NCBI GenBank assembly: GCA_949291375.1
Contig: CASEVI010000005.1
Span: 54,981-118,980 of the forward strand
Origin: an uncultured bacterium
GTDB taxonomy: Bacteria; Bacillota_I; Bacilli_A; RFN20; CAG-826
Direction: 5' to 3'
Length of the DNA: 64,000 bases
Shown here: piece after piece, positions 31,996 through 40,413 of the stretch
Layout: each line of letters opens with the position of its first letter
How positions within the stretch are numbered: the stretch's first letter is position 1
Made by a program: the position numbers and the translations under genes
The notes under the pieces: model-generated
Databases searched by the model: none
Told to the model about the DNA's origin: nothing
What the model saw: only the letters and a program-made list of their open reading frames with translations

Positions 31996-33918
31996 TTAGA
32001 TTGTTTTAGGATCAATTAAGAATTCTTTATTGTTAATTTCTTTATGAATCTTAGCGATAAATTCATCAACGGATAAAGAAATTTGTTTTTCATCACCAAA
32101 TTTACGATATGTAACAGTGTTATTTTCTTTTTCTTTATCACCAATAACTAATGTGTAAGGAGTTTTCTTTAAAATAGAATTTCTCATTCTATAACCAAGT
32201 TTTTCTTCACTTGCATCTAAAGTTACTCTAAATCCTTCGTTCTCTAATCTTTCTTTTAATTTATTAGCATAATCTAAATGGAAGTTATTATTTACAGGAA
32301 GGATATTGATTTGATTTGGAGCAATCCAAAGAGGGAAGGCACCACCAAAATGTTCGGTAATAATTCCAATAAATCTTTCAAATGAACCTAAAATTGCTCT
32401 ATGAAGCATAACTGGTCTTTCTTTTTCACCATTAGCATTAATATAAGTACAATCAAATCTTTCTGGAAGGTTCATATCAAGTTGAATTGTACCACATTGC
32501 CAAATTCTACCCATACAATCTTTTAATTTGAAGTCGAGTTTTGGTCCATAGAAAGCACCATCACCAGGATTAATTGTTAATTCTTTATTTGTTGCAACGC
32601 AAGCATCATGTAAGATTTTTTCACTTTGTTCCCAAATAGCATCATCACCAATGTAATCACTTTCTGGTTTAGTTGATAAAACGATTGAATAATCAAGACC
32701 AAATGTTGAATAGATTTCGTCATATAATTTTAAAAGTTTTTCAATTTCACTTTGGAGTTGGTCTCTTGTGCAGAAAATATGAGCATCATCTTGAGTGAAA
32801 CATCTAACTCTAAATAAACCATTTAAAGCACCGCTTGCTTCGTGTCTATGAACAAGTCCGAGTTCACCTAAACGAAGTGGTAAATCTTTATATGAATGGA
32901 GCTCGCTATTATAAACAACTAATGCACCTGGACAATTCATTGGTTTGATAGCGAAATCTCTATCATCAACTTTAGTAGTATACATATTTTGTTTATAGTG
33001 ATCCCAGTGACCAGATGTTAACCATAATTCTTTCGAAAGAATAACAGGAGTAGTAATTAATTTATAACCATGTTTTTGATGAATTTCATACCACCAGTTT
33101 TCAATTTGTCTTCTTAAAATTAAACCATTTGGCAAGAAGAATGGAAAACCTGGGCCATATTCAGAAAGCATGAATAATCCTAATTCTTTGCCAAGTTTTC
33201 TATGGTCTCTTTTTTTAGCTTCTTCTTTAATGTGTTCGATATGTTCTAACTCTTCTTTAGAGAAGCAAGAAATACCATAAATTCTTGTTAATTGTTTATT
33301 TTTAGAATTTCCTCTCCAATATGCTCCAGCAATTGTATCGAGTTTAAAATGTTTGATAAAACCAGTTGAAGGAACGTGTGGACCCATACAAAGATCAGTA
33401 AAATCTCCTTGAGTATAAGTAGAAATAGTTCCTTCTAATTCATTTATTAATTCAACTTTATATGGATTATCCTTAAACATTTCTAAAGCTTCTTCTTTAG
33501 AAACTTCTTTACGAATTATGCGTTCATTTTCTTTTGATAATTCTTTCATTTTAGCTTCAATTTTAGCTAAGTCTTCTTCTTTTAAAACATAACTTCCAAA
33601 ATCAATATCATAATAGAAGCCGTCTTCAATAGCAGGACCAATTCCTAATTTAGCATCTTTAAATAATGAAACGACTGCTTGAGCTAAAAGATGAGCAGTT
33701 GAATGATTTAAAAGTTCAAAAGCTTCTTTAGATTTTGAAGTGATAATTTCAAAATCTCCTTCTTCAGGTAATGTATGATATAAATCAAAAAGTTTTCCAT
33801 TTAATTTATATGCGAGTGCATTTTTAGCTAATGAAGTAGAAATTTTAGAAGCAACATCATGTCCATTTAAGCTATTTTCTACTTCAATAGATGACCCATC
33901 TAATAATTTTAATAACAT
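31996..33918 (-). CDS. thrS: Threonine--tRNA ligase
   Basis: Class II threonyl-tRNA synthetase, 640 residues. N-terminal TGS domain (about 1-62), then the editing domain with HSTAHLLAQAV (HxxxH metal motif, about 72-82) and the later editing Cys/His region, the catalytic core (about 270-535) with class II motif 2 near VHRHEASGALNGLFRVRCFTQ and the zinc-type Cys in KPMNCPG, motif 3 in PVMLHRAILGSFERFIGI, and an anticodon-binding domain (about 540-640). Full length, no missing motif. Ribosome site AAGGAGA 7 nt before ATG. Expression is controlled by the T-box leader directly upstream. Confidence 0.97.
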   Translation of the reverse strand: MLLKLLDGSSIEVENSLNGHDVASKISTSLAKNALAYKLNGKLFDLYHTLPEEGDFEIITSKSKEAFELLNHSTAHLLAQAVVSLFKDAKLGIGPAIEDGFYYDIDFGSYVLKEEDLAKIEAKMKELSKENERIIRKEVSKEEALEMFKDNPYKVELINELEGTISTYTQGDFTDLCMGPHVPSTGFIKHFKLDTIAGAYWRGNSKNKQLTRIYGISCFSKEELEHIEHIKEEAKKRDHRKLGKELGLFMLSEYGPGFPFFLPNGLILRRQIENWWYEIHQKHGYKLITTPVILSKELWLTSGHWDHYKQNMYTTKVDDRDFAIKPMNCPGALVVYNSELHSYKDLPLRLGELGLVHRHEASGALNGLFRVRCFTQDDAHIFCTRDQLQSEIEKLLKLYDEIYSTFGLDYSIVLSTKPESDYIGDDAIWEQSEKILHDACVATNKELTINPGDGAFYGPKLDFKLKDCMGRIWQCGTIQLDMNLPERFDCTYINANGEKERPVMLHRAILGSFERFIGIITEHFGGAFPLWIAPNQINILPVNNNFHLDYANKLKERLENEGFRVTLDASEEKLGYRMRNSILKKTPYTLVIGDKEKENNTVTYRKFGDEKQISLSVDEFIAKIHKEINNKEFLIDPKTI

Positions 33919-33944
33919 AAATTTTCTCCTTTAAAAATAAAAAA

Positions 33945-34205
33945 GTCCTTAGAAATACAATTTAAAATTGTTTTTCTAAGGACGAATGACTAACTTCGCG
34001 GTACCACCTTAGTTATAAATATTAATTTATTTTATTAAATATTTATCGCTCATAGTTTCTTTTTTTCGATTAAAGAATTAAACGTTAGGTTACCCTAATT
34101 GCTCCAAAGTGGTATTTATTATTTCTTTTAATAAAAACTTTCAGCAAATGTTTTTACTCTCTTTTAAAAGGCGAATAATAAACGTGTCTTTTTCAACGCA
34201 ACTTT
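33945..34205 (-). promoter_or_regulatory. T-box leader of thrS
   Basis: Transcribed T-box riboswitch on the minus strand. The conserved T-box, GGTGGTACCGCG, is complementary to 33997-34008. It is followed by a terminator stem GTCCTTAGAAA / TTTCTAAGGAC (33945-33955, 33973-33983) with a U-run. The upstream part contains a stem I region, in which ACC (Thr codon) at 34111-34113, just 5' of ACTTTGGAGC, is the likely specifier. Uncharged tRNA-Thr would favour the antiterminator and switch thrS on. Confidence 0.88.
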
Positions 34206-34233
34206 ATTTTAGTATTTTAAATTAATTTTGCAA
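34206..34233 (-). promoter_or_regulatory. Promoter of thrS leader
   Basis: Minus strand -35 TTGCAA (34228-34233), 16 nt spacer, -10 TAAAAT (34206-34211), just before the T-box leader and immediately downstream of the pyk stop. Confidence 0.6.
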
Positions 34234-34243
34234 TATATTTTCT

Positions 34244-35704
34244 TTATAAAATATCTCTATCTTCAGGAATTTGGACAATTCTCATAAAGTTTGTCCTTCC
34301 AGCACCAGTAGGAGTTCCTCCACCGATAAGGATATAATCTCCAGGTTTAAGACCAAGAGCTTTAGCTTTAACAATCGCAATAACTTCCATCTCTTCAATA
34401 AAGTCAGGCATTTTTTTAGATTTAATATATGTTGAATAAATTCCCCAATATAAAGCATTTTGTCTAACGGTTGTAAGTTTATTAGAGATAGAAAGAATTG
34501 GACAGCATGGTCTAGCCTTTGATATTCTTCTTGAAGATCTTCCGGTTTCAGTAAATGAAACGATTAATTTTGCATCAATAAGTTTTGCAGTATTTGCAAT
34601 AGCATTTGCAATAGCATCGTTATTATCTTTATTAGATGTTTCATAAGCTTGTCTAGCTAATGATTCATAATCTAATTCTTTTTCTGTAACTCGAGCAATT
34701 TTTGTTTGCATGGCAACTGATTCAGCTGGATATTCACCATTTGCGGATTCTCCTGAAAGCATAACGCAATCTGTTGATTCAAATATAGCTGTAGAAACAT
34801 CACCAACTTCAGCTCTAGTTGGAATTGGAGAATGACACATAGAATCAAGCATTTGAGTTGCAGTAATAACTGGTTTTCCTCTTTCTCTACATTTTTTAAT
34901 TAAATTTCTTTGAACAATAGGAACTTCCTCTTCGGGAATTTCAAGTCCTAAATCACCTCTAGCAACCATGATAGCATCAGAAGCATCAACAATTTCATCT
35001 AAACAAGTCATCGCTTCGCAGTTTTCAATTTTTGAAATAATTTTAATTTCTGGATGATTATGAGCTGCTAATAAACTTCTAATTGCTAAAACATCGTTTG
35101 GATTTCTAACAAATGAAGCTGAAATGAAATCAACTCCATGTTCGCATCCCCAAATAAGATCTTGTTCATCCTTATCAGAGATAAATTTCATCGATAATCT
35201 AACGCCAGTACAATTAACACCTTTATGATTTGAAATAGGGTGATCATTAAGAGCTTCACAAATAATTTCATGATTTTTTTCGTCTTTTCCAGTAACTAAA
35301 TAATCAAGTTTACCATCATCGATTTTAATATGTGCGCCGACTTTAATATCGTCATATAATCCAGGGAAGTTAACACTAATTTTATCGGGAGTTCCTAAAA
35401 CTTCTTTCATAGAAATACGAGTAACTTGGCCTTTTTTAATTTCGATTTTGCCATTTTCCATATCATGGCATCTAATTTCTGGACCCTTTGTATCAAGCAT
35501 TACAGGAATATAAATTCCTTCTTTTTCTAATTCTCTTGCTTTTTCAAGTTTTCCTAAATGTTCTTCATATGCTCCATGAGAGAAGTTAAGTCTCATAACG
35601 TTCATGCCGTTTTCAATTAACTTTCTTAACATTGGCATATCTTGAGAAGAAGGGCCGATTGTACAAACGATCTTTGTCTTCTTTGTGATGTTTTCTTTTA
35701 ACAT
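34244..35704 (-). CDS. pyk: Pyruvate kinase
   Basis: 486-residue pyruvate kinase: phosphoenolpyruvate plus ADP to pyruvate plus ATP. N-terminal KTKIVCTIGPSSQDMPML, MNVMRLNFSHG, then MLDTKGPEIR, the active-site Lys in KIISKIENCEA (about 228), IMVARGDLGLEIP, and ITATQMLDSM. It lacks the extra C-terminal PEP-utiliser-like domain carried by Bacillus pyruvate kinases, so it is the short form. Start ATG 35704, with AAAGGGAGAAAAAT upstream. It follows pfkA by 12 bp in a glycolytic two-gene operon (pfkA-pyk), as in many Firmicutes. Confidence 0.96.
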   Translation of the reverse strand: MLKENITKKTKIVCTIGPSSQDMPMLRKLIENGMNVMRLNFSHGAYEEHLGKLEKARELEKEGIYIPVMLDTKGPEIRCHDMENGKIEIKKGQVTRISMKEVLGTPDKISVNFPGLYDDIKVGAHIKIDDGKLDYLVTGKDEKNHEIICEALNDHPISNHKGVNCTGVRLSMKFISDKDEQDLIWGCEHGVDFISASFVRNPNDVLAIRSLLAAHNHPEIKIISKIENCEAMTCLDEIVDASDAIMVARGDLGLEIPEEEVPIVQRNLIKKCRERGKPVITATQMLDSMCHSPIPTRAEVGDVSTAIFESTDCVMLSGESANGEYPAESVAMQTKIARVTEKELDYESLARQAYETSNKDNNDAIANAIANTAKLIDAKLIVSFTETGRSSRRISKARPCCPILSISNKLTTVRQNALYWGIYSTYIKSKKMPDFIEEMEVIAIVKAKALGLKPGDYILIGGGTPTGAGRTNFMRIVQIPEDRDIL

Positions 35705-35716
35705 ATTTTTCTCCCT

Positions 35717-36679
35717 TTATTTAACTAAATCATGTAATTTATAAAAATCCATGTGTTTATTTCTTTCAAGTTTTAAAGCATCATAGATATCGGTATAAAC
35801 TAATTTATTTTCGTGGATTCCAACACAGACACCACCGATTCCTTGGTCTAATAATTCAACAGCATAAGCACCCATTCTAAAGGAGTTGACTCTTTCCATG
35901 GCGGTAGGTTTTCCGCCTCTTTGAATATGTCCTAAAACTGTTGCTCTTGCTTCCCGGTTTGTATTAGCATTAATGTCTTTTTCTAATTCTTTAACATCAA
36001 GTAATTTTTCAGCAACTAAGATAATAAATGATTCTTTTCCTTCTTCTAAAGCTTTATTCATTCTTTTATATAAAGCTTCTTTATCGGTTAATGGGTGATC
36101 ACATGTAAAGACTTCTTCGGCATTTGTTGCTAAGCCAGCAAAAATTGTTAAATCAGGGCAACGATTTCCCATAATTTCAATAATTCCACATCTATTATGT
36201 GAAGTCATTGTATCTCTAATGTTATCGATTGCATTAACAACTGTATTTAAAGCTGTATCAAATCCAATTGTGAAATCACTAGAAGCAATATCGTTATCAA
36301 TAGTTCCTGGAAGGCCAACACAATTAATACCCATTTCGGTTAATTTTTTTGCTCCCATATAAGAACCATCTCCGCCTATGACAATTAAAGCTTCGATACC
36401 TTCTTTTTTTAAAGCATCAACAGCTTTTTGTCTAACTGATTCTTCTTTAAATTCTGGCAAACGTGCTGTTTTAATAGCAGTACCACCAACATTCATCTTA
36501 TCTTCGATAAAATTTTTATCTACTTTTTTAAAATTATTATTAATTAAACCCTTGTAGCCATCATAAACAACATACATATCTTTATTTAAAGAGATGCCTG
36601 TTTTTATTGCACCAATGACTGTTGCATTCATTCCTGGAGCATCGCCACCACTTGTTAGGATTCCAATTTTTTTGACCAT
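35717..36679 (-). CDS. pfkA: ATP-dependent 6-phosphofructokinase
   Basis: 320-residue PfkA phosphorylating fructose-6-phosphate. GILTSGGDAPGMNA at 6-19 (ATP site), IGGDGSYMGA near 101-110 (the GGDGS form is that of ATP-using enzymes), and catalytic GLPGTIDNDI near 122-131 with the general base Asp. EIMGNRCPDLTI replaces the more usual EVMGRxxGxLA, a small divergence near the effector/substrate loop. Family length is exactly right. First gene of pfkA-pyk; a TATAAT-type -10 box lies about 45 nt upstream on the minus strand and the ribosome site is TTAGGAGAT. Confidence 0.95.
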   Translation of the reverse strand: MVKKIGILTSGGDAPGMNATVIGAIKTGISLNKDMYVVYDGYKGLINNNFKKVDKNFIEDKMNVGGTAIKTARLPEFKEESVRQKAVDALKKEGIEALIVIGGDGSYMGAKKLTEMGINCVGLPGTIDNDIASSDFTIGFDTALNTVVNAIDNIRDTMTSHNRCGIIEIMGNRCPDLTIFAGLATNAEEVFTCDHPLTDKEALYKRMNKALEEGKESFIILVAEKLLDVKELEKDINANTNREARATVLGHIQRGGKPTAMERVNSFRMGAYAVELLDQGIGGVCVGIHENKLVYTDIYDALKLERNKHMDFYKLHDLVK

Positions 36680-36888
36680 AATTAAATCTCCTAAAATTAA
36701 ACAATGATATTATAATATTTTCATATTTTTAAATAAATAAATTTATTTATAGTTAGGAAAATTGGCTGAAATCAATATTTTTAGACAAATTGATATTCGC
36801 AAAAAAATACTAAATAATTACTTAAAATATACTAAAAATTTAGTTTAGATTTTTAATAAAGTTTTAACTTAATTTAAAGAGGTAATGA
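36680..36888. other. Divergent promoter region between pfkA and dnaB
   Basis: 209 bp without a gene. It carries start signals for both directions: a minus-strand TATAAT near 36709-36714 for pfkA and an A/T-rich stretch before dnaB. In the middle, AATCAATATTTTT and AAATTGATATT (about 36769-36800) form an imperfect dyad that could be an operator; no regulator can be assigned. Confidence 0.35.
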
Positions 36889-38124
36889 ATGTATAATTTA
36901 GAAACTATGGAAGATAATATTTATTGCATTGAAAAAGAAGATAGTAATCCTGAAGATTATTTAATATATTTTAAAGATTATTATTTACCGATTGTTGGTG
37001 GTAAAGCTTTTTTGCTTTATATCAGTTTTAAAAATATGTTAAATCAAAAGATTAGTGAAATTAAACTTATTAATTTATTATCACTTTCTAAAAACGATTT
37101 TATATATGCACGACAAATTTTAGAAGGTATTGGTCTAATTTCTACTTTTAAAAATGAAAATAATTATTTAATTTTATTAAATCCAGTATTGCCTCCATCT
37201 GTTTTTTTTAATAAAAAACATTTATGTAGTGCTCTTTTATCAGCTTTAGATAATGATAAAAAAGAATATGAAAGAATTGTTAATAAATATAAGATTAAAT
37301 ATGAATTGAATAACTATGAAAATGTTTCTGCTTCTTTTTTAGAAATCTATAATATCGAAATGAAAAAGGAAGATGATAACAAATATCGTATTTCTTTAAA
37401 ATCTGATAACTCTGAAAATAATTTTTCTTTTGTTATATTTTTAAAAAAATTAAAAAAGAATTCTCAAATTACACCTAAAATGTTAAAAGATTCTGATCAA
37501 GAAAAAATTGAATATTTAGCAAATTTATATGGTGTTAACGAGGAAGAAATGGCTCGTTATATTCAAATGTTTTTTAATCTTTTAGATAAAGAGCATCCAA
37601 TAAATTATGATGATTTAGAGAAAGAAATTATTAAAAATTCTTCAGTTTGTCAAATTAAATTGAATAATATCGATAATAATAAAACTAAAAAAATTAAAAC
37701 AAACAATGAATTAATTAAATATTATCAATCAATTACACCTATTAATTTTTTAAGAGAAACATTAAAAGGAAAAGAACCTTCTAATTTTGAAAAAAATATT
37801 ATTATGATGCTTTCTAATACTTATCATTTTACTAATGATATGATTGTCGCTATTTTGGATTATGCATTAAAAAAAGATAAAAATAGACTCTTTAAAAATA
37901 ATATTGAAGTTTATTCTGATGCCTTGATTAGAAATGGTGTTAATGATATTTATTCTTTATTAGAAAATCTATATAACGATAATTCAATAAAAGAAGTTTA
38001 TAAAGAAAAAAATGAAATTGCTAATGAAAAAATGAAAACAGAAGAACAATTAACTTTATTTGATTATAATGATAATGATCTTAATGTTGTTCTTCCTTCG
38101 GATGATGATGATTTTGATATTTAA
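36889..38124 (+). CDS. dnaB: Replication initiation and membrane attachment protein DnaB (Bacillus type)
   Basis: 411-residue primosome protein of the Bacillus DnaB/DnaD family (not the helicase). The N-terminal winged-helix DDBH1-type region (about 20-150) includes YYLPIVGGKAFLLYISFKNM and LNPVLPPSVFFNKKHL, typical of Bacillus DnaB; the C-terminal DnaD-like DDBH2 domain (about 285-360) shows TPINFLRETLKGKEPSNFEK. The acidic tail (DDDDFDI) is hydrophilic. It loads the replicative helicase at oriC and restart sites with DnaD and DnaI. The ribosome site AAAGAGGT lies 5 nt before ATG, and dnaI follows after 5 bp. Confidence 0.85.
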   Translation: MYNLETMEDNIYCIEKEDSNPEDYLIYFKDYYLPIVGGKAFLLYISFKNMLNQKISEIKLINLLSLSKNDFIYARQILEGIGLISTFKNENNYLILLNPVLPPSVFFNKKHLCSALLSALDNDKKEYERIVNKYKIKYELNNYENVSASFLEIYNIEMKKEDDNKYRISLKSDNSENNFSFVIFLKKLKKNSQITPKMLKDSDQEKIEYLANLYGVNEEEMARYIQMFFNLLDKEHPINYDDLEKEIIKNSSVCQIKLNNIDNNKTKKIKTNNELIKYYQSITPINFLRETLKGKEPSNFEKNIIMMLSNTYHFTNDMIVAILDYALKKDKNRLFKNNIEVYSDALIRNGVNDIYSLLENLYNDNSIKEVYKEKNEIANEKMKTEEQLTLFDYNDNDLNVVLPSDDDDFDI

Positions 38125-38129
38125 TTATT

Positions 38130-39029
38130 ATGGAAAAATTAAAATTTGATATAGAAAACGAAACTAGTGAAATGAGTAAATATCGTGAGGAAGCTCTTGC
38201 TTCTATTTTTAACGATAAAACTTTTCTAGATATTGTAAAAAAAGATGGATTTTCTATAGAAGAAATTAAAGAGAATGTTGGGAAATTTGATCGTTATCAC
38301 AAGTCTTATTTAAAAAATCTTGAATTAAAAAAATACGAAGATTGTAAAAAACAAAATTTATATTTTATGTATTTTTTAAAAAAAGACGAAGATGGCTTTA
38401 TGATTGAATTAAACCGTGAATTTGATGCTTTCCATCGTTATATGGAATACGCAAAAAGATTTATTTATTGTGATTTTGATATAAACAATTTATATAATTT
38501 GAAATTTTCTAGTATTCCTCGTGAAAATTTATCTTTAACATTAAAAAAATCAGTTAGTGAAGGAATTCATAATTTTTATATTCATGGTTCGCATTCAACT
38601 TTTAAAACAATGAGCGCTATAGCTTTAAGTAATTATTTTGTAAGAAGAATAAAAAATGATGCTGATCGAATTGCTTTTATTAATGTTCCTAAAAGATTTA
38701 ATGAATTGAAAGATTTATTTTTTAGTAATGATAAAGATATTTTTCAAAAAAATATCGATATGTTTTCAAGTGTTAAATATCTTGTTTTAGATTCTTTAGG
38801 TGAAGAATATCGTAATGAGATTACTCGTGATTTAATATTACTTCCAATATTGAGAAACAGAGCAAAAAACAAGGAACTTTATACTATTATCACAAGTCCA
38901 TACGATATAAGTGATTTAAAAAAAGTTTATACTTTAAAAGACAATAATTCTTTATCAGCTTCTCAAATAGTTGAATTTATTGCTTTGATTAAGTTTAAAA
39001 ATATTTTAAGTGGAAAATTAGAACTTTAA
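38130..39029 (+). CDS. dnaI: Primosomal helicase-loader DnaI with altered ATPase motifs
   Basis: 299-residue DnaI-family AAA+ helicase loader, identified by its place right after dnaB and by domain order: N-terminal helicase-binding region (about 1-115) and C-terminal AAA+ domain (about 130-299). The ATPase motifs deviate strikingly. Walker A reads GSHSTFKT (153-160) where relatives have GxxGxGK(S/T): the glycine before Lys is Phe. Walker B reads YLVLDSLGEE (217-226) instead of the usual LDD(I/L)GAE, replacing the second acid by Ser. Sensor 1 reads TSP (255-257) instead of TSN. The Lys of Walker A and Arg-rich LRNRAKNKEL region remain. ATP binding may persist but hydrolysis seems doubtful. 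It converges on mutM/coaE with a 4 bp overlap. Confidence 0.85.
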   Translation: MEKLKFDIENETSEMSKYREEALASIFNDKTFLDIVKKDGFSIEEIKENVGKFDRYHKSYLKNLELKKYEDCKKQNLYFMYFLKKDEDGFMIELNREFDAFHRYMEYAKRFIYCDFDINNLYNLKFSSIPRENLSLTLKKSVSEGIHNFYIHGSHSTFKTMSAIALSNYFVRRIKNDADRIAFINVPKRFNELKDLFFSNDKDIFQKNIDMFSSVKYLVLDSLGEEYRNEITRDLILLPILRNRAKNKELYTIITSPYDISDLKKVYTLKDNNSLSASQIVEFIALIKFKNILSGKLEL

Positions 39030-40411
39030 TTTTTTAAGATTGTATCGATTTTTTTAAATAGTTCCTCTTTAGAGGAATTATTTTCAATTAAAAAAACATT
39101 TTTATTATTTTTATAATCAAAATCATTATTTAATTTTATTGAAGAATTAATATTTTTTTCTCCGCGAATATTTAAATTTTCTAATTGTTTTTCTTTTGAT
39201 AGCGTTAAAACAATAATTTTTTTAAACATATATTCAAAATGTGCTTTGAATAGAAGTGGAACTTCAATTGCGACTTTTTCATTTTCAGCAATTATTTTTA
39301 ATAATTTTTCTTCTAATAAGGGGTAAATATAATCTTCAATTTTATGTTTGATTAAAGGAGATGAAATCATTAATTCTTTAGCTTTCTTTCTACATTCAGA
39401 ATTTAAAATGTCAAAATTAAAGCCAAACATTTTAGAAACTTTATTTTTGATATATGGTTCTTCATATAAGGAATGAACAATTTCATCCGATGAAACTATT
39501 AAATAATTCTTTGCTTTCAAATAATTTAAAACTGTAGATTTCCCACTACCTATAGGACCGGTAATTCCAATAGCTTTTTGTAATGAATGATTTATTTGAC
39601 AATTTGGGCAAAAAGTAGTGCCTCTTCCGCCTAAAAATATTTTGTGGAATTTTGTTCCACATCTTGGACAAGGTTCTCCAACTTTTCCATAACAAAGTAA
39701 TTCATTTTGAAATTTTCCATCAATTCCATTACTAGAAAAAGAATGAACCGTCGATCCACCTAATTTAATTGCTTTATCAAGAACAATTTTTGCGTTTTTA
39801 AAAATTTCTATTAATTGTTCATTGGTTAATTCATTTCCTTTTGTTAAAGGATTAATAAACGAGCGATAAAGTGTTTCATCGGCATAGATATTTCCAATTC
39901 CACATAAAATAGATTGATCAAGTAAAAGTTCTTTTATAGGTTTTTTTCTTTTTAATTTTTTAAATAAAATTTCATAATCTTTTTCTTCTACTTTGTTAGC
40001 TTCTACACCTAATTTTTGAAGCATTGTTAAAGAATGAATATCTTTTTTAGTAGTTAAATACATCAAACCAAATTTTCTTGTATCATTAAAAGATAAAGAT
40101 GTATTATCATCAAAATAAAATATTAAAGTAGTAGAAGAGATTCGAGTATTTTTATTGTTCGAGTTATACGAAAACTTTCCTTCCATTCTTAAATGAATGA
40201 TTAAAATAAAATCTTCGCTTAAATCAAAAAATAAATATTTTCCATATCTTTGAACATTTAAAATCTTCTTATTTACTATATCTTTTTTAAAATCTTCTAA
40301 ATTAGATTGAATTAATCTATCATAAAAAATATCAACTTTTTCAATAGTTTTATTTTGAATAAGTGGCAAAATAGTTTTTTTGACAGTTTCTACTTCAGGT
40401 AATTCTGGCAT
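39026..40411 (-). CDS. Fusion of formamidopyrimidine-DNA glycosylase (MutM) and dephospho-CoA kinase (CoaE)
   Basis: One 461-residue frame with two complete enzymes. Residues 1-272 are MutM/Fpg: catalytic PELPEVETV after the removed Met, the Lys near 58 in RYGKYLF, SILCGIGNIYADE, and a C-terminal zinc finger with Cys248, 251, 268 and 271 ending in FCPNCQ. Residues about 278-461 are CoaE: P-loop GITGPIGSGKST (282-293), a divergent VSSDEIVHSL acceptor segment, and EVPLLFKAHFEYMF. MutM removes oxidised purines (8-oxoG); CoaE does the last step of CoA synthesis. The junction has no stop, frameshift or start codon. Gene order polA-mutM-coaE is common in Firmicutes, so the fusion probably arose by loss of a stop. 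CoaE residues differ from consensus at several places. Confidence 0.9.
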   Translation of the reverse strand: MPELPEVETVKKTILPLIQNKTIEKVDIFYDRLIQSNLEDFKKDIVNKKILNVQRYGKYLFFDLSEDFILIIHLRMEGKFSYNSNNKNTRISSTTLIFYFDDNTSLSFNDTRKFGLMYLTTKKDIHSLTMLQKLGVEANKVEEKDYEILFKKLKRKKPIKELLLDQSILCGIGNIYADETLYRSFINPLTKGNELTNEQLIEIFKNAKIVLDKAIKLGGSTVHSFSSNGIDGKFQNELLCYGKVGEPCPRCGTKFHKIFLGGRGTTFCPNCQINHSLQKAIGITGPIGSGKSTVLNYLKAKNYLIVSSDEIVHSLYEEPYIKNKVSKMFGFNFDILNSECRKKAKELMISSPLIKHKIEDYIYPLLEEKLLKIIAENEKVAIEVPLLFKAHFEYMFKKIIVLTLSKEKQLENLNIRGEKNINSSIKLNNDFDYKNNKNVFLIENNSSKEELFKKIDTILKN

Positions 40412-40413
40412 AA

